NCBI GenBank assembly: GCA_027730465.1
Contig: JAQCGQ010000061.1
Location: 1-5,163 of the forward strand
Direction of reading: 5' to 3'
DNA: 5,163 nt
From: Actinomycetota bacterium
GTDB lineage: Bacteria > Actinomycetota > Actinomycetes > Nanopelagicales > Nanopelagicaceae
Shown here: one piece after another, positions 1-5,163 of the stretch
Numbering within the stretch: the stretch's first letter is position 1
How the letters are laid out: the number at the start of each line of letters is the position of its first letter
Position numbers and translations under genes: made by a program
The notes under the pieces: model-generated
The model's input: only the letters and a program-made list of their open reading frames with translations
The model's database searches: none
Told to the model about the DNA's origin: nothing

Positions 1-542
1 TAATACCTGCAATTGCTTCAGTAATTAAAGATGAGTGCGCTAAAGCAAAGTTAGCCGTGCCTAGAATTTCTATTGAGCCAGGCCGAGCAATTGTTGGCCC
101 TACCACCACCACGCTTTATTTAGTTGGTACAACAAAGTCAATCAAACTAGAGAACGGATCAGAGCGACGATATGTCTCAGTTGATGGTGGAATGAGTGAG
201 AATATCCGACCTGCTTTATATGGCGCTGTCTACTCTGCGTTTTTAGCAAACCGCAGTTCAACTGCAAAATTAATCTCAAGCAGAGTTGTCGGTAAGCATT
301 GTGAAACTGGCGATATTTTAATTTCTGAGATTAATTTACCTTCAGACATAAAAGCTGGTGATTTATTGGCAATACCTGCAACCGGTGCATATGGACGCTC
401 TATGGCTAGTAACTACAACCACATAGCAAGGCCTGCAGTTATTGCAGTCATAAATGGCAGCGCCCGCCTAATTTTGCGCAGGGAAAACGAGCAAGATTTG
501 CTTAATCTGGATGTAAATCAGCTGCCACGGCAGATCTCATAA
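1..542 (+). CDS. lysA: Diaminopimelate decarboxylase, C-terminal part (5' end outside window)
   Basis: PLP-dependent enzyme that decarboxylates meso-diaminopimelate to L-lysine, the last step of lysine synthesis, in the cytoplasm. The reading frame is open from base 3 through the left edge, so this is a truncated view: 179 residues of a family usually about 420-450 long. The PLP-attachment lysine and most of the TIM barrel lie upstream. Visible family motifs are EPGR (75-86, ligand contacts), the stretch DGGMSENIRPALYG (183-224), HCETGD (297-314), whose Cys (300-302) is the residue contributed to the partner subunit's active site, and AYGRSMASNYN (387-419), whose Tyr lies close to PLP. It ends with the typical RPAVIAV...ARLILRRE tail and TAA at 540-542. 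The GTG at 57 is internal, not the start, because IPAIASVIKDE... upstream is also LysA-like. hom follows after 18 bases, suggesting one transcript. Confidence 0.95.
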   Translation, partial: IPAIASVIKDECAKAKLAVPRISIEPGRAIVGPTTTTLYLVGTTKSIKLENGSERRYVSVDGGMSENIRPALYGAVYSAFLANRSSTAKLISSRVVGKHCETGDILISEINLPSDIKAGDLLAIPATGAYGRSMASNYNHIARPAVIAVINGSARLILRRENEQDLLNLDVNQLPRQIS

Positions 543-560
543 GTTTGAGATACTTCTCCA

Positions 561-1844
561 ATGAAAACTCTTAAAGTAGGCATGCTAGGTGCTGGGGTAG
601 TTGGCTCCCAGATCGCTCGGTTGCTAATTGCTAATAAGTCAGATTTAGCATCTAGAGCAGGGGCTAATTTAGAGTTGGTATCAATTGCTGTTAAAGACAG
701 TAAATTAAAGCGCGATGGAATATCTGCTGCGCTATTAACAAGTGATGCAAAATCTATTGTTAATGACCCACAAATAGATTTAGTAATTGAGGTTATTGGT
801 GGGATAGATCCTGCAAAAGAATTAATTTTAACCGCATTAAAAAATGGTAAATCAGTTGTGACTGCCAATAAAGCATTACTTGCTAAACATGGCGCTGAAC
901 TTTACGCCGCTGCCGATAAAGCAAATGTGGATTTATACTATGAAGCTGCGGTAGCAGGAGCAATTCCAATCCTAAGACCACTACGTGAGTCATTAGTTGG
1001 CGATCATGTTATTCGAGTTATGGGAATTGTTAACGGCACAACAAATTATATTTTGACAAAGATGGATGAAAACGGGATAGCATTTGCTGATGCATTAAAA
1101 GAAGCGCAAGCATTAGGTTTTGCAGAATCTGATCCAAGTGCTGATATTGAAGGATTTGATGCTGCTGCAAAGGCTGCGATCTTAGCTGGCCTAGCATTTC
1201 ATTCACGGGTAACTGATAATGATGTTTACCGCGAGGGAATTTCCAAAATAACTGCAGCGGATGTAAAAGTAGCAAAAGCAATGGAGATGGTAATTAAATT
1301 ACTGGCAATTGCTGAGTTAACTCCAGAAGGTGCTGTTTCAGTTCGCGTTCATCCGGCGCTAATTTCAAGAACCCATCCACTAGCTTCAGTTCGTGGTTCA
1401 TTTAATGCAGTTTTTGTGGAGGCCAAGTCTGCTGGGCAGATGATGTTTTATGGGAAAGGAGCCGGTGGCGAGCCAACTGCTAGTGCAATATTAGGAGATT
1501 TAGTTGCAGTTGCCCGCCATAAAGTAACTGGTGGTATTGGGCCAAAGGAAAGTGACTACGCAGATCTAAAAATTGCCCAAATTGGTCAGACAAAAACACG
1601 TTATTTAATCAGATTAAATGTGGCAGATAAGCCAGGTGTATTAGAGTCAGTTGCACACGTCTTTGCATCTCATCAGGTTTCAATTCAAACAGTTAGACAA
1701 ACTGGCGCAGGAGATAAGGCTGAATTAATTGTTATGACTCATAGTTCAAATGAATCATCATTATCTGCCACAGTTAAAGATCTAAAAAACTTACCTGCAG
1801 TAACTGATGTTGCAAGTGTGCTTAGAGTTGAAGGTGTTAACTGA
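561..1844 (+). CDS. hom: Homoserine dehydrogenase with C-terminal ACT domain
   Basis: Catalyses NAD(P)H-dependent reduction of L-aspartate 4-semialdehyde to L-homoserine, committing carbon to threonine and methionine rather than lysine. The 427-residue protein has the monofunctional layout, with no fused aspartokinase. A Rossmann domain carries GAGVVG at residues 10-15. TANKALL at 101-107, [11 protein letters not shown] at 126-136 and [11 protein letters not shown] at 155-165 are family signatures. In [19 protein letters not shown] (186-204), D200 and K204 correspond by motif to the catalytic Asp/Lys pair known from the yeast enzyme. [11 protein letters not shown] follows at 298-308. An ACT domain spans about 349-423 ([19 protein letters not shown]...), the usual site of threonine feedback inhibition in actinobacterial Hom. 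The ATG has only a weak GAG (548-550) as a possible ribosome-binding site, and translation may depend partly on lysA. The TGA stop overlaps the thrC ATG by one base. No key residue is missing. Confidence 0.97.
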   Translation: MKTLKVGMLGAGVVGSQIARLLIANKSDLASRAGANLELVSIAVKDSKLKRDGISAALLTSDAKSIVNDPQIDLVIEVIGGIDPAKELILTALKNGKSVVTANKALLAKHGAELYAAADKANVDLYYEAAVAGAIPILRPLRESLVGDHVIRVMGIVNGTTNYILTKMDENGIAFADALKEAQALGFAESDPSADIEGFDAAAKAAILAGLAFHSRVTDNDVYREGISKITAADVKVAKAMEMVIKLLAIAELTPEGAVSVRVHPALISRTHPLASVRGSFNAVFVEAKSAGQMMFYGKGAGGEPTASAILGDLVAVARHKVTGGIGPKESDYADLKIAQIGQTKTRYLIRLNVADKPGVLESVAHVFASHQVSIQTVRQTGAGDKAELIVMTHSSNESSLSATVKDLKNLPAVTDVASVLRVEGVN

Positions 1845-2923
1845 TGGGAATTTTTGGAAAAAAAGGTGCACACCAGTGGCGTGGAGTAATTGCTGAGTAC
1901 CGTAAATGGCTACCAGTAACAGATCAAACTCCAGTTATTTCACTGCGCGAGGGTGGTACACCACTTGTTTACGCAGAAGTTTTATCAAAAATGCTTGGTA
2001 ATGAAATTTGGTTAAAGGTTGAAGGTACTAATCCAACAGGTTCATTTAAAGATCGTGGTATGACCATGGCAATTTCAAAAGCAGCAGAAGATGGTGCTAC
2101 GGCAGTAATTTGTGCATCAACTGGAAATACCAGTGCCTCAGCTGCTGCATATGCAACTAAAGCTGGTATGAAACCAGTTGTATTAGTTCCGCAGGGAAAG
2201 ATTGCAATGGGAAAACTTGCTCAAGCAATTGCTCATGGGTCAACACTTATTCAAGTTAAAGGAAACTTTGATGATTGTTTAACTCTTGCTAAACAGTTAT
2301 CTGAAAATTACCCAGTAGCACTTGTTAACTCAGTGAACCCATACCGGATTGAAGGACAAAAAACTGCTGCTTTTGAGGTCGTAGATATATTGGGCTACGC
2401 GCCAGATATTCATGTTATGCCAGTTGGAAATGCAGGAAATATCACTGCGTACTGGAAAGGGTATCAAGAGTACAAAAAAGCTTTTATGTCACGTTCATTA
2501 CCAATGATGTGGGGTTTTCAAGCAGCTGGAGCTGCACCCATTGTTAAAAATAAAATTATTAAAAATCCAGAGACAATTGCAACTGCAATTCGCATTGGCA
2601 ACCCAGCATCTTGGGATCAAGCAGTTGCTGCTCGAATTGGCTCTAAAGGTTTAATTGACTCAGTAACTGATAAAGAAATATTAAGTGCCTATCGCCTAGT
2701 AGCGGCTAAAGAAGGAGTATTTGTTGAGCCATCAAGTGCGGCAGGTATTGCTGGATTAATCAAGAAGAAAGAGCAAAAAAAGTTACCTAAGGGTAAAAGT
2801 ATTGTAGTAACAGTTACTGGAAATGGTTTAAAGGATGTGCAGTGGATATTAAATGGTGGTGGTAAACCAACTATTATTTCCGTTGATATGAAGCAAGCTG
2901 CAAAAGTAATTGGACTTAAGTAG
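1844..2923 (+). CDS. thrC: Threonine synthase
   Basis: PLP enzyme converting O-phospho-L-homoserine and water to L-threonine and phosphate, the last step of threonine synthesis. At 359 residues it matches the short actinobacterial/Bacillus-type enzyme rather than the longer E. coli form. The PLP lysine is K69 in [11 protein letters not shown] (63-73), the same position and motif as in Mycobacterium tuberculosis Thr[15 protein letters not shown] (91-104) is the substrate/PLP-binding loop, [14 protein letters not shown] (194-207) holds the PLP phosphate, and EPSSAAG (295-301) and VTGNGLKD (324-331) are conserved fold-type II elements. The start ATG overlaps the hom stop as TGATG. An AAGG at 1831-1834, nine bases before the ATG, is a good Shine-Dalgarno candidate. 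The start gives [16 protein letters not shown]..., matching the family N-terminus. A general threonine dehydratase is the main fold-type II alternative, but the motifs and neighbours favour ThrC. Confidence 0.97.
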   Translation: MGIFGKKGAHQWRGVIAEYRKWLPVTDQTPVISLREGGTPLVYAEVLSKMLGNEIWLKVEGTNPTGSFKDRGMTMAISKAAEDGATAVICASTGNTSASAAAYATKAGMKPVVLVPQGKIAMGKLAQAIAHGSTLIQVKGNFDDCLTLAKQLSENYPVALVNSVNPYRIEGQKTAAFEVVDILGYAPDIHVMPVGNAGNITAYWKGYQEYKKAFMSRSLPMMWGFQAAGAAPIVKNKIIKNPETIATAIRIGNPASWDQAVAARIGSKGLIDSVTDKEILSAYRLVAAKEGVFVEPSSAAGIAGLIKKKEQKKLPKGKSIVVTVTGNGLKDVQWILNGGGKPTIISVDMKQAAKVIGLK

Positions 2924-3873
2924 TGGCATCTAAACGAGCATCAAGTGGGTTAACTTTTAAAGCCACGATGGCACAAATCAGCGTGCCAGCAAGTAGTGCA
3001 AATGTGGGTCCAGGTTTTGATTGCTTTGGAATTGCACTAGAACTACGAGATCGTTACGCCGCCCAAGTATTAGATGATCCAACATTTGATGTTGATGTAA
3101 CCGGTGAGGGTGCAGATGAAGTTAAGAAAGATGCTAAGAATTTAGTAATTAAAGCGATGATGCGCGGCTTTGAACATATGGGGGGCAAACCAAAGGGAGT
3201 AGCACTTCGTGCCTTAAATGTGATTCCACACGGCCGCGGTCTTGGTTCATCAGCTAGTGCGATTGTTGGCGGCTTAACTCTTGCAAGATCATTAGTTTTA
3301 ACTGGTGAGCAATATATGAGTGATGAAGACTTAATCACGCTGGCAACAGAACTTGAAGGACATCCAGATAATGTAGCCGCAGCGTTTTATGGTGGCGCCA
3401 CTATTGCTTGGCTTGAGAACTCTATTGATGCAGCTGGTGTGACTAAAAGTATTGGCAAAGCAGTTAGTTTAAAAGTAGATGATCGAATTAAGGCTCTATT
3501 ATTAGTTCCAGATAATCAATTAGCAACTGCTAAAGCCCGAAAATTATTACCAGAAACCATCTCACATCAAGATGCGGTTCTAAACTCATCTTGTGCTGCA
3601 CTTTTAGTCCATGCATTAGCTCAGCGCCCTGACTTATTATTTAACGCAACTGAGGATTTACTACATCAAAGTTATCGCGCAACTGCAATGCCTAAAACAA
3701 TTGCGCTATTGCAGAAATTACGAGGTGCTGGATTAGCTGCAGTTGTTTCAGGTGCTGGCCCATCAGTAATGGTTTTATATGCAAATAGTGAGGATGAGAT
3801 TGATCAGATTCCATCCCTAGCCCCGGGTTTCACCGCTATGAAGTTAGCCATAGCCAAAAGTGGTGCCCAGTAG
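2923..3873 (+). CDS. thrB: Homoserine kinase (GHMP family)
   Basis: ATP-dependent kinase forming O-phospho-L-homoserine, the substrate of the adjacent ThrC. The 316-residue length is normal for the family. The GHMP layout is complete: PASSANVGPGFDCFGIAL at residues 22-39, the ATP-binding glycine-rich motif PHGRGLGSSASAIVGG at 102-117, EGHPDNVAAAFYGG at 145-158, and the C-terminal VVSGAGPSVMVLY at 274-286. The start used is GTG at 2923, overlapping the thrC TAG by one base. An in-frame ATG at 2968 would remove 15 residues, but the leader ASSGLTFKAT resembles the N-terminal extension of actinobacterial homoserine kinases, and the overlap also supports GTG. A GGA at 2912-2914 is a weak ribosome-binding site, so coupling to thrC translation is likely. 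The gene ends with TAG and is followed by the 153-base gap before rho, so it is probably the last gene of the lysine/threonine unit. Confidence 0.96.
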   Translation: MASKRASSGLTFKATMAQISVPASSANVGPGFDCFGIALELRDRYAAQVLDDPTFDVDVTGEGADEVKKDAKNLVIKAMMRGFEHMGGKPKGVALRALNVIPHGRGLGSSASAIVGGLTLARSLVLTGEQYMSDEDLITLATELEGHPDNVAAAFYGGATIAWLENSIDAAGVTKSIGKAVSLKVDDRIKALLLVPDNQLATAKARKLLPETISHQDAVLNSSCAALLVHALAQRPDLLFNATEDLLHQSYRATAMPKTIALLQKLRGAGLAAVVSGAGPSVMVLYANSEDEIDQIPSLAPGFTAMKLAIAKSGAQ

Positions 3874-3879
3874 CCTATT

Positions 3880-3908
3880 TTCCATACCTATCTAGGTTGT
3901 GGTAGATT
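3880..3908 (+). promoter_or_regulatory. Candidate promoter upstream of rho
   Basis: A possible sigma70-type promoter lies just after thrB: TTCCAT at 3880-3885 (4 of 6 to TTGACA), a 17-base spacer, and TAGATT at 3903-3908 (4 of 6 to TATAAT), preceded by TGG at 3900-3902, which makes an extended -10 element. Transcription would begin near 3914-3916, at the left arm of the stem-loop at 3914-3932, leaving a leader of about 110 bases before the rho ATG. The matches are imperfect and AT-rich DNA gives such boxes by chance, so this is only a proposal; rho could instead be read from the upstream operon. Confidence 0.3.
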
Positions 3909-3913
3909 TATCC

Positions 3914-3932
3914 CTGTCGGAAAGTACGACAG
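3914..3932 (+). terminator. Stem-loop after thrB (terminator-like, no U-tract)
   Basis: CTGTCG (3914-3919) and CGACAG (3927-3932) form a perfect six-base-pair stem with a seven-base loop. Outside it, TTTAT (3907-3911) can pair with ATAAA (3933-3937) across a two-base CC bulge, giving up to 11 pairs. It starts 40 bases after the thrB stop, a normal place for an operon terminator. No run of T follows on the + strand (the next bases are A-rich), so it is not a canonical intrinsic terminator. It might protect the thr transcript 3' end, act as a tail-less terminator, or form the 5' end of a rho leader. The base pairing is seen directly; the function is inferred. Confidence 0.4.
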
Positions 3933-3949
3933 ATAAAACAGTAAAAAAT

Positions 3950-3978
3950 CCCAAAAATTAAACTAATTTTTTATGGGG
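3950..3978 (+). promoter_or_regulatory. AT-rich inverted repeat in rho leader
   Basis: AAAAATTA (3953-3960) and TAATTTTT (3964-3971) are perfect complements separated by AAC. CCC at 3950-3952 can add pairs with GGG within 3975-3978 across an unpaired TAT. In RNA this is an eight-pair A/U stem, possibly capped below by three G/C pairs. The same GGGG can alternatively pair with CCC at 3981-3983, so it could be mutually exclusive with the next element. This is suggestive of a leader structure, but an A/U stem of this kind can arise by chance in AT-rich intergenic DNA. Confidence 0.35.
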
Positions 3979-3980
3979 CT

Positions 3981-3992
3981 CCCGTATACGGG
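3981..3992. promoter_or_regulatory. Perfect 12-base palindrome CCCGTATACGGG
   Basis: The sequence CCCGTATACGGG is an exact dyad, 35 bases before the rho ATG. It stands out because its GC-rich edges sit in very AT-rich surroundings. As DNA it could be an operator for a dimeric regulator; as RNA it could form a CCCG/CGGG hairpin with a TATA loop. I do not recognise it as the site of a known regulator. Its position between the candidate promoter and rho would suit either repression or leader control. Confidence 0.4.
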
Positions 3993-4026
3993 TAATAAAA
4001 ATCAAAGAAAGAATGGCAATATATAA

Positions 4027-5163
4027 ATGGCAGAAAAGAAAACCACCAATCGCGCAGATGCGGTTGAGTTAGTGGATATGGCCTTACCTGATCTAAAGAA
4101 GGTAGCTGGTCAATTAGGTATTGAAAATGCCTCCACGCTTAAGAAAGCAGAGTTAGTCCAATCTATTGCTGACCTGCAGGCCGCAAATCGTGAGGCCGCT
4201 AAAAATGAACGAGAGGCTCGTCGTATGGAACGACAAAATAATCGAAACAGCAGAAATAACAGTACTGAGGCCGATAGCAATGACTCTGGCCCAGATAACT
4301 CTCCAAATAATTCAAGTAGCAGCTATGGCGATGCTGAGCGCAGTGATAACAACCGCCGCTTTGGTAATCGTGATAACAACAGACGCGACCGTGGACGCGA
4401 CCGTGGGCGCGATCGAAACCGTGACCGAGGTCAACGTGAAGAGCGCGAGATTGTAATTGGACCAGATGATGTATTACTTCCAGTAGGTGGTTTACTAGAT
4501 ATTTTAGATAGTTTTGCATTTATTAGAACTGGTGGATACTTACCATCGCCTAACGATGTTTATGTTTCACTACAGCAAGTTAGAAAATATGGCCTGCGCA
4601 AAGGTGATGTGATAACTGGATCTGTTCGCGAACCTAAAGAGGGTGAGCGACGTGAGAAATTTAGTGCTTTAGTTAAAGTTGAAACAGTAAATGGCATTGA
4701 GCCTGACAACGCTAAAGAACGGGTTGAATTCTCAAAATTAGTTCCGTTATATCCGCAAGAAAGATTACGACTTGAAACTGAGCCAAATGTTCTAACTACA
4801 AGAATTATTGATTTAATTTCCCCTATTGGTAAGGGGCAACGCGGTTTAATTGTTTCACCACCAAAGGCTGGAAAGACTATGGTTTTGCAATCAATTGCTA
4901 ACGCAATTACAACTAATAATCCAGAGTGTCATTTGATGGTTGTCTTAGTTGATGAGAGGCCTGAGGAAGTAACAGATATGCAAAGATCGGTAAAGGGTGA
5001 GGTAATTGCCTCAACTTTTGATCGACCAGCAGATGATCACACCACAGTTGCAGAACTTGCTATTGAGCGAGCAAAAAGACTAGTAGAACTAGGTCATGAC
5101 GTTGTTGTTTTACTTGATTCAATTACACGTCTAGGCCGTGCATATAACATTGCTGCTCCTGCC
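4027..5163 (+). CDS. rho: Transcription termination factor Rho, N-terminal 379 residues (3' end outside window)
   Basis: Hexameric RNA-dependent ATPase/helicase that ends transcription by tracking along nascent RNA to RNA polymerase. Residues about 12-51 are the helical Rho_N domain. Residues about 52-140 are a polar, low-complexity insertion rich in Asn, Ser, Asp and Arg, ending in DRGRDRGRDRNRDRG (121-135); such insertions are typical of actinobacterial Rho. The cold-shock-like primary RNA-binding domain follows (about 148-225) with SFAFIR at 162-167 and YLPSPNDVYVS at 171-181. The ATPase core has Walker A PPKAGKT (278-284, K283), VDERPEEV (308-315) and Walker B VVVLLDSITRLGRAYN (359-374). 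The residues matching E. coli D210, E211, R212, D265, S266 and R269 are all present, so bicyclomycin-contacting positions look intact. The Q- and R-loops and the arginine finger lie beyond the right edge. An in-frame TAA directly before the ATG fixes the earliest start. No close Shine-Dalgarno is seen; AAAGAAAG (4004-4011) is 15 bases away. Confidence 0.97.
   Translation, partial: MAEKKTTNRADAVELVDMALPDLKKVAGQLGIENASTLKKAELVQSIADLQAANREAAKNEREARRMERQNNRNSRNNSTEADSNDSGPDNSPNNSSSSYGDAERSDNNRRFGNRDNNRRDRGRDRGRDRNRDRGQREEREIVIGPDDVLLPVGGLLDILDSFAFIRTGGYLPSPNDVYVSLQQVRKYGLRKGDVITGSVREPKEGERREKFSALVKVETVNGIEPDNAKERVEFSKLVPLYPQERLRLETEPNVLTTRIIDLISPIGKGQRGLIVSPPKAGKTMVLQSIANAITTNNPECHLMVVLVDERPEEVTDMQRSVKGEVIASTFDRPADDHTTVAELAIERAKRLVELGHDVVVLLDSITRLGRAYNIAAPA
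4384..4431 (+). repeat. 12-base tandem repeat inside rho (R-D-R-G units)
   Basis: Four consecutive 12-base units encode RDRG, RDRG, RDRN and RDRG (residues 120-135 of Rho). Units one and two are CGCGACCGTGGA and CGCGACCGTGGG, differing at one base; units three and four have diverged at several third positions and one codon. The block is clearly richer in G and C than the flanking rho sequence. The pattern suggests growth by unit duplication in a disordered basic segment, which probably aids RNA contact. Confidence 0.75.

Noticed and set aside
57..59. GTG at 57 as a start of a 161-residue protein
   Set aside because: The frame is open to the left edge and the upstream residues continue the LysA barrel; this is an internal valine.
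518..868. 116-codon minus-strand ORF across the lysA/hom junction
   Set aside because: Lies opposite lysA and hom, both with clear family motifs; the translated product shows no recognisable domain and no start signal.
1030..1281. 83-codon Leu/Gln-rich minus-strand ORF
   Set aside because: Fully antisense to the catalytic region of hom; its composition is a by-product of the complement of GCA/GAT-rich codons.
2968..2970. Internal ATG as the thrB start
   Set aside because: It would remove an N-terminal leader resembling that of actinobacterial homoserine kinases and open a 44-base gap where a stop/start overlap exists, although it cannot be fully excluded.
3054..3338. 94-codon minus-strand ORF
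   Set aside because: Antisense to the GHMP motif region of thrB, with no family resemblance.
3943..3978. Intrinsic terminator on the minus strand: the A/U hairpin with a GGG/CCC base followed by six T on that strand
   Set aside because: The shape is terminator-like, but no minus-strand gene lies upstream of it (to its right is rho on the + strand), and the stem is mostly A/T; it could matter only for antisense RNA from rho.
4166..4519. Overlapping ORFs on both strands (+ 4166-4456 and - 4199-4519), the former looking hydrophobic, the latter His/Tyr-rich
   Set aside because: Both are alternate-frame readings of the low-complexity Arg/Asn/Asp segment of rho; repeated codons keep the frames open and create odd compositions.

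Overview
The window is an ordinary, tightly packed amino-acid biosynthesis operon followed by the start of the gene for transcription termination factor Rho, all on the + strand: the 3' part of lysA (diaminopimelate decarboxylase), complete hom (homoserine dehydrogenase), thrC (threonine synthase) and thrB (homoserine kinase), then a 153-base intergenic region and the first 379 codons of rho, which runs off the right edge.

The order lysA-hom-thrC-thrB-rho is the classic actinobacterial arrangement. Rho also carries a polar, Arg/Asp/Asn-rich insertion between its N-terminal helical domain and its RNA-binding domain, as in Actinobacteria. The DNA is AT-rich for that phylum: a few sampled lines give roughly 32-45% GC, and third codon positions favour A/T. 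Low GC, minimal spacing and compact genes suggest a streamlined planktonic actinobacterium such as the freshwater acI / Nanopelagicales lineage. That placement is inference; the phylum is much firmer than the order.

The genes work as a unit. LysA makes the last step of lysine synthesis. Hom reduces aspartate semialdehyde, the branch point shared with the lysine route, to homoserine. ThrB phosphorylates homoserine and ThrC converts O-phosphohomoserine to threonine. hom/thrC and thrC/thrB each overlap by one base (TGATG and TAGTG), so translational coupling is likely, and lysA/hom are 18 bases apart. A C-terminal ACT domain on Hom points to feedback control by threonine.

The only stretch not explained by coding is the thrB-rho gap (3874-4026). 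It holds a candidate promoter, two stem-loops and a perfect 12-base GC-edged palindrome, and could be a regulated rho leader. I see no mobile element, CRISPR array, tRNA, rRNA or unknown defence-type system here; I do not think the window contains a novel multi-gene system.
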